DNA from: Rhynchospora pubera | Lineage: Eukaryota > Streptophyta > Magnoliopsida > Poales > Cyperaceae | Reading direction: 5' to 3' | Length of the DNA: 64,000 bases | Assembly (NCBI GenBank): GCA_028095005.1 | Contig: CM051461.1 | Location: 46,240,812 to 46,304,811, forward strand | Shown: in pieces, positions 36,812-50,285 of the stretch | Position numbering within the stretch: the stretch's first letter is position 1 | How the letters are laid out: each line of letters begins with the position of its first letter | The notes under the pieces: generated by a model | What the model was told of the DNA's origin: nothing | The model's input: only the letters and a program-made list of their open reading frames with translations | Database searches by the model: none | Translations under genes and position numbers: made by a program

Positions 36812-37958
36812 AAAAAAATTTCGACCTCGAAATTTATGCCGGTAGGAAATCAAAAGCTATTTAAAATATTTCAATTTAAATTTCTCCTCCAGTTTATAGG
36901 AATCATCAATAATCTAGAACTAGTTAGGGCAATTATGAAAATAAATATGCCTAAGCAAATTTCACGGGTAAACACGTATGTAGTCTGTATTGCAAGAACA
37001 TAGCTCAAGAACAACAACACTAGTACAGACGAATACCAAAGAAATTAATCAGGGTAGGAAAGTAGAACTAAATTCCCGAAAAAAAAATAGTTACAATTTT
37101 TTTTTTAAGCAAGAACCTGGATTGCTAACGACTCATTGTAAGTTCTAATCCCAAAAGCTCAATTACCTTTGAGGCTAACAAAACAAAATAAATAAAAATA
37201 AAAATCTCAAATTAACGACAACTAGACATCTATAGCTTTAGAAATAAACTATTATAGAGGTTGCAATCAAAGTAAAAGGAAACTTACAACTATCCCATAC
37301 TGATACAACAAAAGATGCAAAATGTATTAGGAAATCTTCACATGACTAAAACTTATAAAGCAAACCCCTTTTTAGTCAATAGAACTAAAACCAGTATAAA
37401 AATGACATCTAGAGATTAGCATCAACAGAGAACTATATAAGAAAGATAGAGACAATGCTCAAGTAAGGAGATACTTTTAATAACTAATAACATATTGAAA
37501 GTTCTAGTTCAATTCTCGTCTTTCAGAAGCACGGTAATATCAAAATTATTCTTGACTGCCTTGGTGATCAGTCAAGGAAGTAAGGATAATTCTGATATTA
37601 TTCAGATTCAATTAACAAGTCAGATGATCAGTCAGCTTGTTTGATCCTTGTGCCAACAAAAGATAAAGAGATCATTACTTAAATAAGTCACTGAAGCTTT
37701 AAAATAACTCAAATCTGTCTTAAGTTTACACTAACACTAGCTTGTCTTAAAGATTAGCAAGACACACACTTAATATTTCTGTAACACCACATCTTCATTA
37801 TAAAGCTATTGTATAGACTTTGTTTACAAATCACTACTACCATTCAAATAACATTACTACTAAAGAAAATATAGACTTACACATTATATCAATCATAGTT
37901 ACCCAGCAGATCTACCCCACTCACGAATTCTATCAGCCTGGTTCAGTGGTTAACCATT

Positions 37959-37969
37959 CTCTGATACCA
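37959..37969 (-). other. Primer-binding site, initiator tRNA-Met type
   Basis: TGGTATCAGAG on the minus strand, five bases inside the 5' LTR. It is complementary to the 3' end of plant initiator tRNA-Met, the usual primer for Copia and chromovirus elements. Confidence 0.9.
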
Positions 37970-37974
37970 TTTTC

Positions 37975-40900
37975 TGTCACACCCCAGTACAAAGGGTGTC
38001 GACAGCCGCCGCGTATGCACGTTTACCTTCGTACACACGCAAGGCGTAATTTAAGTTTCCATTTTATAATAAATAATGAATAATGTCGTGCAATCAAAAT
38101 ACCGTTTAATAGATTCAAAGTTATATTTATATCCATGCATCATAACCCTCAAAGTAATACTTACAACCAAAATGAAATATTGCATAATTATAAATTGAGA
38201 ATGTAACTAACTGTATGCAACTAGAAAACAATGTTGCATGTGCAAAATTTAAACATGAGAGGTTCATGCATATATAAAGATGAATAAGAGTACTGGAACA
38301 GCAAATATGACATTTCAGTTCAAGCATTTGAGGTATATATATGCAATTTCATATCCATACCTTATTAAAAAAAAAGAAATGCAAATGCTTTAATATTCCA
38401 ACGGAAATATTGTATATGCATTTAAATACAAGTGCAGTTCGCACACGATATAAGATTTTCTCAAAATACAAGTTCAAATGTATCCTAAACATGAAATTTA
38501 CAAATTGATTAAGAAGGTGACACCATAGACACTGGATAGAACTGCAATGCTGTATGAGGTAACAATAGTTCTCAAGTGCAATTTAAAGTAGTAAGCTGCA
38601 GCTAACTAGTCAAGAATCCAATAACAGCACAATTTCTCCAAACATACAAAATAGATGCACCTAAATGCTTATAAGTACACATGTCTAATATTCACATATT
38701 AAGGGAGATTTGCATTCTAAAAAAAAACAGAAATACAAGTGTGAATTTAATAACCCTGAAACTTGCAGCCTAACATAAAAGAGGTGTTTATGATATAAGC
38801 GTGACACACACATGCAAGGTCTAGGTTTACATAAGCATTTATGTATAAATGCCATATCTATATGTACTGCTGAGCATGAACTAACTACGCCACCATCACG
38901 AAATATGAGAATTTACATAGTTTAACACATAGAAGTTATATATGACTTACAAGAGTATAAGCTTACTAGCTTAATATTTCAGAAATATGCCGTCAAGTAT
39001 AATTAGACAACTACTAATATAAAAGTTTGGTTTCAACACTAAAATACAATACTTGGAGTTCACATGAAGCTCACCAAGGGACAACAAAAGGGCTTAATCC
39101 TTTACGGCTCTGACCCCACTCGCTAACCCTGGAACCCACAACAAGTGAAAGAATGAGATAAATAAAATTTATCTCAGTACGGTATTTAGTTCCAGCCACT
39201 TGAATTTTAATTACAAGTTTAGGAACTAATTACATTACTGAGTTAAAATACAATCTACAAATCAAGTAGATAAACATTTACTTTTATTTCAAATTTCAAA
39301 TAAGCACAACAAGATTAGATTAAACCAATTAATGCAATATGACATGTGAGCTCGGCACCAATTCAATATCAATTCAGATTCCAAGCATAACAAATACCGG
39401 CTCATTTGATTGGACAATTAGTAAAAATGCAAGTCTGGTTTATCACAAGTCAATTATTTCAATCATTTCCTTCAGATACCGCGAACCACCCTTTAAGATG
39501 GATGCCAACGGCCAATTCAATTCATACATAATTCAGTCAATTAAATCATCAAAATGTACAAGCAAGCTGGGAACACTCACACTCCGGACCATTCTAGACT
39601 GGACCTACTGAGTCCCGGTACATAAGCGCTTATTACACGGTGCTTGGTAGGATGGGTCATGACTCCACCTCCAAACATTACGAGTGTCTATCTCAACCAC
39701 ACAAGCTGTACTTACCTCAATCAAATCACATTTCAATCGGATACCATTCAATATGCCACTAAACAATCATGCATCGTTTACATATACACAAATATTTTCA
39801 TGAATGATAATCAAGTTATGAATTCAAAATGCATAATAATGATATGTCACATATAATTAAAACTCAAGTGGAATCCGTACCTGCAACAAAATAACAGTAG
39901 CACGCACACAAAGTATTCTTATATATCGACGATAATCTGCTCTTGACTCATGCCCTGATATTTTTTTTATAATAAAATAAGAACTAAGATAAATCCATAC
40001 TCAAATAGAACACAACAAACAGTATTAATCCCTATTCAAGCAACAAGTTAGAACAAAACAAATTCTGAAATTTCTTGTTAAAAGTTAGGAGATTAACTCC
40101 TTTGTGGTGCTATATGATTAATCCTACTCTACTAGTGGTACCGAACAGTGCTAATTTGCTTAGTATAAACATACATGAGCTGGAACCAAAGTTCTTCTTT
40201 TAAAACCAGCTTTTGAAAAACACACAAGTACAAAATCATATAAGCAAAAGAGTAAGCAATAGAAATTCAGATTCTAAACTTGTTACTTGCAATTTAGAGG
40301 TCTAATTATCTAATTATACTAATTAGTAACAGCAATTAAGAAATTTCAAAGCTGACAGAATTTAACAGTGTTGGAAAGTGGTACACAACAATGCAAGAGT
40401 GGTATCAATTGGTGATTAGAAGGCTGGAAAAATTCTGGTATAACCAGCGAAGGGTAATTTTGACAGTTTTACAAAATCCTTTATATTTCATGAACGGCTC
40501 AACAGAATCAAATAAAAATTGAACTGTAGATGAAACGTGATATGAAGTATCTCCTGTAAAAATTTCATAATGTTTGGACATGCAGATTAATTATAATGAA
40601 TTTTCGAAATCAGACAGAATTAGGTTTCAGAAAACCTGTTCCAGCAAATCATGCCAGCAAATACCTCTGAAAGTTCATGCATTGAAACCCTTTAAATAAA
40701 TCTCAAAAAATTTTATAAAAATTACAGAAGCTGACTCTGGATGTCTATTTGAAGATCTAAAAGTTTCAAGTCTTAAATGCAAACAGAGAATAAAGAAAAA
40801 TAAAAAAAACTGCACTGGGCTCTAACTGTTCCAGAAAACTGTTTTTCAAAACTTGCCCTGGTTTCAAAAAAAATCTTGTAAAAATACCAAATCAACTCAC

Positions 40901-41833
40901 AAAAATCCATATTAGATATCAAAATTTCCGTCTGAAAGTCTAGTTTCAAACAAAATAATTTTCATGTCCAAATTTGAAACAGAATAACAGCAGTTATTTA
41001 AAAACCGAAGCAAGGTCACAATGGTAACAGTCAAATTGCAAATGTACTTATTCAACTTGCCCCTTCGAAATTAATTTGAGGAATAACAAAAGGTAGAAAT
41101 CTAGTACAAATCAACAAATTTACTTACTCAGTATATGCAACGAAATAGAAGTGTGCAAAATCGGAAGAGACCTAGGTTTCAATTTCTGCCACTGGGGACT
41201 AGAGAAGCCTTCTTCTTAGATGAAATCTGATTTTTCTATAAATTTTTGCTTGGACTTTTGGATGGAATTTGAAGTGCGAATTCAAGCTATAGTTGAGACA
41301 GAAAAGCAATTTTGAGATGAGATGGAGGCGTGAAGTGATGAGACCAGATCCACAAATCACGGCAAAAGGTCTCTCCAAAGTTTCTAACTTGGAAATTTTC
41401 AATTACTCATGGAGCACCATTTAACATGTGAAACAATGACTTGTTTTCCCAAATGGGCTCCACATGCATATAGATGATATGGACAAGGCTACAAGGGTAC
41501 CAAGCAAATGAAATGAAAATGATTTTTTTTTTTCCCTTCTTATCAACGTCAGCCAGCCAAGATAAAAAGTTTAAATCTCATGAAATAAAATCACTCATCA
41601 AAAATCAACCAAGTCTATATTAATTTCAGAAAAAAAAAATTCAACAGAATTTATAGAATACAGTAACAATAGAATTTCCAATGATTTCAGAAATCAGTTC
41701 TAATAAAGTAGACTATACATATACACTTTTAAATTCAGAAAGTAATATCAATAAAATTGGAATTTAGTCATGCACTAGTAACATTTCACAAGAAATGCTG
41801 AAACAGTAGAAATTCGAAATTCAGGGTATGACA
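37975..41833 (-). repeat. 5' LTR of the retrotransposon in FRS
   Basis: 3,859 bp, starting (minus strand) TGTCATACCCTGAATTTC at 41833 and ending GGGGTGTGACA at 37975. It holds the element's promoter, though no single TATA box stands out. It lies directly in the FRS exon, after AATAT at 41834-41838. Confidence 0.95.
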
Positions 41834-42475
41834 AATATCCTCACGATCCAACACCTTCAATGCATGCCAACACAAAATACCTTCTCTTTCAAACTTCTTA
41901 CAAGAACATAACACCGTTTGGTCCTCTCGAGTCCAAACAACTTGTCCGCTCTTATATGGGGTTTCATTATCAATATCACACATAACAACCGTGTATGTAT
42001 TACCCTCTAGGCATTCTATGTTAGCTGAACAGGATAACTCGAACTCCGCTTGAAATAATTCAAACACTTTGGGTGTGTACAACTTCCTGGCTTCACGAAG
42101 AATAGGAACATTCCACTTGAGTTTTGGTAATTTGCTTGTCACATTGTACTCAGACTTGACTTCCTTGTCACGATTTTCATATAGAACCCTATCAAAGTGT
42201 TCCAAAAACCTATGAATATCCAACTTGCAGGCTTTCAAGTCCGATTTGATGCTTTCACTTGCTTGTGTGCTACGCATTCCCATAGTGTAAGCATCTTTCA
42301 TAAAGCAATGTGCCCACTTTTCTTTGCTACCATATATGAAATCTAGCCACGTTACTATGACATCCACGTTTCTCCTAAGAGCATTAAAGGCATCTTCAAA
42401 CTCCTTTTCCTCCTCGTACCTGAACATATAAGCCACAAAAAATCAATGACATTAATAACTGAAATAAGTTCCGGC

Positions 42476-43294
42476 AAATTACAATACACTATATTACTAT
42501 GCTGTAATGCTGTTAGTGCTTTTCTTATCATTTGTTTTGCATTTTCTCATAATAGTATGTTCAAGTATGTTTTTAATTTGCTGACCAAACCTTTTTCCCC
42601 AAATGTCGTACTTCTTTTTTTCTGCATTGCTCAGCTTTCATAATTAGTAGCAGCCATCATTTGTCTTTCTAAAAAATTTCTGTACTAACAGCCAAGCAAT
42701 GAGTTCTCTAAATTCCAGGAATCTTCAATTGAAACACTGGGTCAATCTTAATGGATTCAGTTTAAAATATCAAGTATCGAGGCGGATTTAACAGCAAAAA
42801 CACGACCATTGTTTAATACCAGTCTTTGCCTCTTTGGGCAGGATTAAGGCAAACAAACTGTTCAGACAACAATTTCTGTTGATATAGAAAAATATTGTGA
42901 CTTGTATTAACCAATTGTAAGGCTAATAATATTTCATTTCTATATCATCCAAAAATAAGAGAAATTCCAGCAAATTTCTGAAACTTTGCAATGACTACTT
43001 TTTTTGAAAAGAAATTTTTTTTTAATATCAACCAATGAAACTGACTGTGCTTTTTTTTTTTCCATCTAAACCGTACTTCACTGAAATTGTTAAACAGATG
43101 TGAAGTTTAAGTTCTTCAAGAAGAATATGGTATAAACAACTATATAAGAATGTTGAATGTTTTCGTATTTACACAATTATGGTGGGCTAATAGTAAAAGC
43201 AAGAGAGCAACAAGGATACTAGATGTTGAAGCTCTCTGCAACTAATGAGCATTTTGAATATCAGGAACAAAAAAGAAGAGTTACTATACATTAC
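42476..43294 (+). repeat. Dispersed 0.8 kb repeat, copy 2, inside FRS intron
   Basis: Second copy of the 13586-14394 repeat, same orientation, filling most of the FRS intron (43368-42420). It starts 56 bases past the intron's 3' splice acceptor. Substitutions and small indels show that the duplication is much older than the LTR insertion next door. Confidence 0.8.
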
Positions 43295-44309
43295 TAGACA
43301 TGCTTCATAACTCTTCAAATTACAAATTACAAGTAAGAATGGAGAGAAAAATCAAAATAGAAAAGTACCTGTACATGCAAGCATTGAAATCTCCCGTTAT
43401 GTTCATCCCATCCTTGTTGTAGCACGACAAATGCTTTACACAATTTTGTTCAATATGCCATGTACATAAACCATGCCTTGTATCGGGCATTACTTTCTCT
43501 AAAGCAAGTCCCATTGCACCATCTTGAGTGGTAAATATGGTGATGGGCTTTTTGCTGCCGTGTGCCTCAAGAAATTTTGTAAACACCCATTCAAAAGACT
43601 CTTTTGTATGGTCACACATGAGAGCCGCACCAAAAATCACAATCTCTCTAAAATGGTTAAAGCCAACAAAAACACCAAACACCCCCTTTTCATTATTGAT
43701 TTCAAATGTTGTATCAAATTCTACTACATCTCCAAACCGGGCATAATCCACAATCATTTTTGCATCCGTCCAAACGACATTCGCTATCTCTCCTTCCTCG
43801 GTGGTATCTTCAAATATTTTGAAAGATGGATCTTCCAAACTGCGCTTTGCAAAATACTTCGTCATAGCAATGGCTGACCCATATTTCATTGCCTGCTTTT
43901 GTACATCCCTCAAGCCATTATTACAATCTACTTTTGGTATTAGATAACAAGCTCCGGGTGGTTGGAGAGGATGGTTGTGCTGAGAAACAAATTCCACAAC
44001 TTTGTATTTTTGGGTTTTTCTATTTAGTTTTATTTGCAGACGAACTTGACAACCGGTCCGCGTCTCCGGCCGAGGCCTCTTAGTCATATAATCTCGCTTA
44101 TCTGCTACTCGTTTACCTTCGCAAGAGCACAAAAAAATCTTCGAAGTAATTACACCATCTTTTTCGCTCTTATGACCGTAGCTCAATCTTACTCCAAAAC
44201 CAATTCTTCCACCATAAACTCTCCAAGCTGACCATGCTTCATCCAATGTTTGATATTCTCTACCCAAATGAGGTACAAAATCATCTTGTTCTTCTTCCAT
44301 AGCCTTCAT

Positions 44310-46026
44310 GAAAGTAACAGATAAGCAATTAATAGATAGATTAAGGATGCTATTGATTCTAACACAATACGTATACGAGATTCATATTTTTCCTATCAAT
44401 ATGTTGACGGGATTCATAGTGTTCCCATTAAAGATATATTTTTTACCGTCTATAAATTATGTGTAAATTTCAAGCTGTTTAATTCAAACATGAACTAAAC
44501 ATGAACATGTACATGGTTCAGGAAACATGGTACTAATTTCAAAAGAACCTGAAGTTTTCAAAACATGATACTGATTCCAACCTGTTTAATTCCCATCAGC
44601 TTATCTTATTATTACTCATTGCAAAGCCAATTTTAGGTCATGTAGTCATCAAGTTTGGTTAATTGCATCTATTACTCAATTAACAAGGTATTCAAGGTCA
44701 GCTCCAATTGCCTAGGAAGATGTCAAATTGCCTCTAATCCTAATGTGCTTACCATGTTGAATTAAAAAAAGGACATAAATAAACTAAGATAACATATATC
44801 GTGGTAAAATTACGAACAAGAGGCAATTTGACAGTTGCCTTTTCTGTTGCATAATCAACCTTTAAACCCCTAATTATATCAAAAACTACACTCAACTATA
44901 AATAAAATCTGTTCTGACAAGCTTTACTCCAATGTCAACCGGAGCATTCTGAATTTTTAAAAAACGCAAAACAGTTGCCTTTTCTGTTGCATAATCAACC
45001 TTTAAACACCTAATTCATCAAAAACTACACTCAACTATATTACACGCTACGCAAAGTGGTTTTACTAGGCAATCAGTATAGTTAACTCCAGCAACTGAAG
45101 TTGCTCTTAGAGAATCATAACAGTACAATCTACAGCAATAAATAGCAAGCAAAACCTAGTTCAGTGTTCAGTGTTTGTTTTATGCCTAGTTCAATTTTGT
45201 ATACCAGTTGAGAAGTACAAACCTGGTTCAGATGTTTGTTGGATGTTGAAGCTATGCCCTAATCGCAATGTATGAACCAGGTCCAGTGCTCTTTTTACAA
45301 CGAAGCGGATCCTCGAGTGGGCAAAAGAAAACCCTAATCAAGATAAAAACTGAAAAGACAAGCACTTTAGACCTTTCATCTTTCAGAAATTGGTAGTTTT
45401 GAGTTTAGATAAAAGGGAAAAGATGTGTACTCTCATAATAATAAACTAAATAAATATATTTTATTTTAGAAACATAAAGGGGGCAAATTGATGAAGAAAA
45501 CTGAGAAATTGCTTATTTCACCACAGAAAAATTCAATAATGAATAGGAAAGAAACTTGGAAATCGAGAAAAGTAAAAAAGTCCAAACCTATTTCTTCTTC
45601 GTAGGTTGTACTAGTCTCGATTAATTTCTCCCTTGTTTCGCTTCCAAAAAATAGTTAGTTCGGGGAGAAGAGAGGCGAGAAAGAGCTGAGAGAGAATAAT
45701 CCACGAGGAACTGATCTGACGGCTGACGGAGATAATTAAAGGGATCAAACGGATAGGATGTAACAGAGTGGAACCAACGGCCCAGATGGATTGCTGTTCG
45801 GACTACAGTGTTCTGTTCATATATAGTTATCATTACTTTTCCCTTGCATATTTCTAATTCTATAATTAGTACATCAGTATTTAATTATAATTATATCTTT
45901 TTTTTATTTTTATATTTAATTAATAGAGAGGATTTTGATCAACTAATTAAAGAGATGCCTAGATCAATTACCCCTCGCAATGTTCGGAAATTATCAAACC
46001 TGAAAAAAATTGTGTTTCTATTCGAA
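44310..46026. other. FRS upstream region; short direct repeat at 44831-45038
   Basis: A segment of about 68 bp starting ACAGTTGCCTTTTCTGTTGC occurs at 44831-44900 and 44971-45038. A 5' untranslated exon of FRS may lie near 45595-45650 (minus strand), where a GAAATAG|GTTTGG donor-like site ends a purine-rich leader. No separate gene seen. Confidence 0.45.
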
Positions 46027-47596
46027 AGAGATCATTAGTTTTATGTCATTAATCATTATAAAAGTTTGTTAATTGGAGGTATGTCATTGTTAAATTGCTA
46101 ATTTGATTTATGTCGCTATAAAATTGTTAAAATTAGTTTTATGTCATTATTTTTTTTCCAAAAACATAATAAATTATAAAAAAATGTCATTCTAAATTCT
46201 GTCATTATTTTTAAAAATTTCTAAAATACCCTAATTTAATTAAGCCCTAGAAAAAAACAAAATGAGGGACGCTGAAAATATGTAACTACTCATTGCCCCA
46301 ATTTTAAAGGAACATACGATAATCTTGCGTCATGTTTGATATGACCTTTATTTTCATGTTATGTAACGTATGTTATAAATACTTATATCAAGTTATGTAA
46401 CATATGTTTGGTTATGGAATAAAGAGGATTAACATAATATTTCATTAAAATACCATAATGTTCTTGTTATCTTTAAAAGAATCATAAGAGGGTATTAATT
46501 AATGAAATGATTATTTAAGATTTTTTTCTTTCTTCTGTCAGGGACCAGTTACATAACTTTCTAATTAATGGAACGATTGTTAATATAACTTCCCTGAATT
46601 TCCGTGGGAAATGACTATAAACATAGAAAAGAAGAGCATAGAGCATGATGTCTTTTTATAAATAATATAAATACTTTTTATATTGAGTTAGTTTCTTATT
46701 TAAGTCACGCACGAAATATACATATTTGCATATTTATGGATTTGCCTATATAGAGTATTTACTGGTGATTATATGGGTACAAGAATGGTAGGATGGAAAT
46801 ATATATTATTTGATATTATGAGAAAGTTTAATATGCACCATAGTGCATAGGGCATTCCGTGCACCGCAGACTTTTTCGAAGATATCTTTGTAAATTGACA
46901 AATCTAATTTAACCAATCTAATCTACATATTGAAATCTCATAGCAAACCAAAATTTACAATTTCTTAAATTTTATTATTATTTTTTTCAAATTTTTTAAA
47001 ACATGCCATTTTTTAAATGTTGTACTATTTACAATATTCCAAAAATGACATGTTTTAAAAAATTCAAAAAAATAGTAATAAAATCTCAAAAATTGTAAAA
47101 TTTGGTTTTCTATGAGATTTCAATATGTAGATTAGATTGGTTAAATTAGATTTGTTAATTTATAAAAATATCCCTGAAAAAGTTCGCGGTGTACGGAATA
47201 CCCTATGCACTATAGTGCATATTAAACTTTATCTTCATATTATTTAGTAAAATATTCATGGTTGTTTAATATATTTTATTAATATAGAATAATTAGCACT
47301 TTCATGACATAAATAGACCAAGGTGATATAATGTAGAAATATTCTAATATATAACAAACTAACTTGTCGTAATATATAACTTGCTAATTTCAAACATGCC
47401 ACCGTTTTTGTGCACTATTTACATAAAAACTAATTATTACTTTCTTAGTCGCATAAAAAAAATTTTACTGATATGTGGTGGCATAATTAAAAGGACATAA
47501 CGGTCCTATAAATTGTCGATGACATAAAACTAATTTTTTATTTTTTGTGATGGCATAAAAATAACTAATCATTAATAATGGCAAATCTCTAATTTC
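46027..47596. mobile_element. Possible TIR element with subterminal TTAGTTTTATGTCAT repeats
   Basis: TTAGTTTTATGTCAT-type words recur near the left end and in reverse complement near the right end (GACATAAAACTAA at about 47521). The last bases on both sides are loosely inverted. No transposase. A younger foldback MITE is nested at 46823-47230. Borders are approximate. Confidence 0.4.
46823..47230. mobile_element. Foldback MITE with ~190 bp inverted arms
   Basis: The left end AAAGTTTAATATGCAC is the exact reverse complement of the right end GTGCATATTAAACTTT. Pairing continues inward through GCATAGGG-ATTCCGT and AGATTGGTTAAATTAGATTTG/CAAATCTAATTTAACC to an AT-rich centre near 47010. No coding. 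The family could not be set because the target duplication is unclear. Confidence 0.85.
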
Positions 47597-47795
47597 AAAC
47601 TTTTACATGTTGCATAAAATAATAAGATATATGAATATGTAAAATCATATTCAGATATCTCATTACGATTCAATCGCTCTGTGTTAAGAACTCAAATATC
47701 ATTGATCACTTTGCAATCTGTTTTCACATGTAACAAACTCTGGTACGGAATAAGAGCTCGAAATATTGTTGGGGTTTGCCTACGGGTAATTTTAA

Positions 47796-47842
<47 letters not shown>
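47796..47842 (+). repeat. (TAA)n microsatellite
   Basis: About 15 uninterrupted TAA/AAT units. The Tyr-rich frame on the other strand is an artefact of it. Confidence 0.95.
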
Positions 47843-48094
47843 GTTGGGGTTTCATGCAAAGTAAAATTCACGCCAACAAGTTTTATGTATACTAGATATG
47901 GCAGTCGCGTCATATCTTTTTAGATTGACAACAATTCAATAAGAACTATCTTAGATTTTTCAAATATGTTTGATTCTTAAAATTAAATAATGATTAGTAT
48001 TTTAATATATTTAAACAAGAAAGACAAAAATATTTTTAATTAAAAAAATGCAAAACTAGAAAACTATTTTAATTATAAAAACAGCGATCATTTG

Positions 48095-49886
48095 TGTTGG
48101 AATTGTGTTCTAAAAGTTATCTTATGGTGATTACTTTTATATGTTATATTTATGAATTGGATGTTATTACATTTTGTTCCATGAGTTTATATTCGTATTT
48201 AGAAGTGTTCAAGAAGATGCTCTTGGTCTTGAACCGCAGAACTCTAAATAAAATGAATATATATCTCTAAAATGTTCACAGGTCTTGGATATTAGCAGGA
48301 ACACTAATATGCCATACAAGACTGTCGTGTTGATTAAAAGTACGTTGTAGTTCTGTAAACGTTGATAAAGGATTATCATTTAATAACACGAGTATATGAA
48401 AAGTTTCATATATTGAACAGACCAAATTGATAAAAATATTATATGGATTGTGTTTGTGTCATTAATATTTTTATCGTGTCATTAATTCTAAGATTGATAT
48501 GATATATTTTCACATAAGAAATATGCAACGTGATTATTACTTAAAGCCATTTGAAGCTTGTGGTGATAAAAGTAATAGTTCTTTGTATATAACTTGTGTA
48601 GGAGGGAAATATATATGTCAATAGCTAATTGCCACTCATGAATTGAGGAATGATATTATAAAGGGCCCCTTGGTAAAGTAAGATTATAAATGGATCCAAT
48701 ATAACTGAAGTGCAGTTATAATTATATAATCATACTTATTGGAGACCAAGAAAAGATTATAATACGAAGATGACACAGCCCTACTTTGTATAATAATCAT
48801 AATATCATATGGCAAGGAATAGACACAAGTAATGTTAATAGCATTACTAGAAGGATCGTGTTTCGTAAAAGGATTTGCTAAACATCTATATTATTTGGGT
48901 AGCTGTAATGTATGCTAGAGTACCGCTTACAGTTTATGGAATAAAATGTTTTATTACATTGCCAACATAATATGGATCCTCAATATAGGTCACACCAACT
49001 GAATGGGAAACAAGAAATATATTTTCTATGTACAAGGTTTCATGTTGTATGAAACAAAGTGTACAAATAGAAAATTATATCACATGACGTGATTAACTAG
49101 CAAGGAATAAATTTATTGAGATGTGAATATTATAAGTATAATATGTGTTTCACATAATATAATAATATATGAATATTATTATAGAGTGCATAAATTTATT
49201 TAAAGCCCAAGCCCAATTATTTTAACAAATGAAGAGAGAAAGAAGGCTTTAAATTCGGGTCAGAATTTGAGCCAACTTTAAACTGATAATTAGTATAGCA
49301 AATGATAACCAAATTGGACAAATGATATATGAAAATTATAGCCCTGGAAGTGTAGAATCCAATGGTTCAAGTTTCATGTCGTTTGGAGTTTCCTATAAAG
49401 AGTTATCATTGTTTTAGTGCTGAAACGTCAGAAATTAAAGTGCTGTTTTAATTTCTGATTAGTGGCTTTAATTGCTATACGAATTTGAAAGGTTTATTCT
49501 GATGTTTTAAAGGTAAAACAGATCAGAAATTGTGGATACAAGTAAGTCTTCATGTGTTGAAGCTTTGGTTTTCTCTTCCTCAAAATATTTGTTAAAATAT
49601 TCTATCGATTAAGCAATCGATCAAGACACGGGTGGCGGAGCTAGGTGTTGACGGGAGTTCGCTAGCACGGATTCAACTGTCATTCTTGTTTCGGATTCAA
49701 GGTGAACCAAGAGGAACAAAGCTTCGTTAGAGACCATAGGTATGGCTCAACAATCCTTCTTATAGGAATATATGTGATTGTGAAGCAAATATAATATAGG
49801 AAAGTTAGCGATAATAAGAACGATCTTAGATGTTATCGGTTAATAAAAATTTTAAAATTACCCGATTCGCATCATGAAATCCTTCA
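48095..49886. mobile_element. Solo LTR 1 (Copia-like), TSD ATTTG
   Basis: 1,792 bp from TGTTGGAATTGTG to AAATCCTTCA, flanked by ATTTG at 48090-48094 and 49887-49891. No internal domain is present, so it results from recombination between the LTRs of a full element. Its right part resembles the U5 of solo LTR 2 in layout (GAGTTCGCTAGCAC versus GAGTTTGCTAGCAC), suggesting related families. Confidence 0.75.
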
Positions 49887-50285
49887 ATTTGTCCCAAAAA
49901 TACGTTCCTATCAAAATTTATGTCTGTTTGAAGTTCTAATGTTAAAAAAAAATATTTTGTGCGATTTTCTGTTATTTTTTATATGATATATTTTACTTTA
50001 TTTTTTTATAATCATTATTTATAATTAATATATGTAATATGTTTAAATATTAATTTTATTTTTTATTATTTATTATTTTTATGTTTTTATGAATTCCGAG
50101 AAACTGTTCTTATAATTTCTTCAGTTTTTGATATTGAAAAACTATATGAAAAATAGTTCCAAAAAATATTAAGAAAAATCATGTTGTATAAAGGAGCGAC
50201 TGTAGTTTCATACCTATGATTTTCATAACATAACTCCAAACAGAAAAAAAAACATAAAATTATCAAAAGTACCAAACAAATCAAT

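Larger units (their letters stand above)
32940..41833 (-). mobile_element. Young non-autonomous LTR retrotransposon (LARD-like, chromovirus-derived)
   Basis: 8,894 bp: two 3,859 bp LTRs (32940-36798, 37975-41833) around 1,176 bp without coding capacity. Ends are TG...CA and both flanks carry AATAT (32935-32939, 41834-41838). The primer-binding site TGGTATCAGAG (initiator tRNA-Met type) and the polypurine tract AAGGAGGGAGGAA place it on the minus strand. The sequence before the tract, AATTTCGAGG-CGAAATTTTTTT in pattern, is the pol end typical of Tekay/Del-type chromoviruses, so it is probably a deletion derivative mobilised by such a helper. LTRs start at a constant offset of 5035 and agree wherever compared. 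Confidence 0.95.
32370..44309 (-). pseudogene. FAR1-RELATED SEQUENCE (FRS) gene split by a retrotransposon
   Basis: Coding pieces on the minus strand are 44309-43369, 42419-41834 (interrupted), 32934-32667 and 32518-32370. Leaving out the insert and one target duplication, they sum to 1944 nt, an open frame of 647 residues with GT-AG introns in phase. Domains: FAR1 zinc-binding region (about 20-115, C61/C63...HNH 111-113); MULE transposase-derived core (about 180-290) with D199 in EFDTTF, D263 in TTQDGAM and LCTWHIEQN; SWIM zinc finger CSC-KKFEREGIL-CWH near 485-500. FRS proteins are domesticated Mutator transposases acting as nuclear transcription factors in light signalling. The insertion falls between REDI and KVIPPRYV just after the SWIM finger. 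The gene was open until then; now any product would be truncated or need the insert removed. Confidence 0.92.

Noticed and set aside
33092..41402. Frames duplicated at an offset of 5035
   Set aside because: They lie in the two LTRs, are short, lack domains and have no coding context.
47692..47913. Tyr-rich minus-strand frame
   Set aside because: Translation of the TAA microsatellite.
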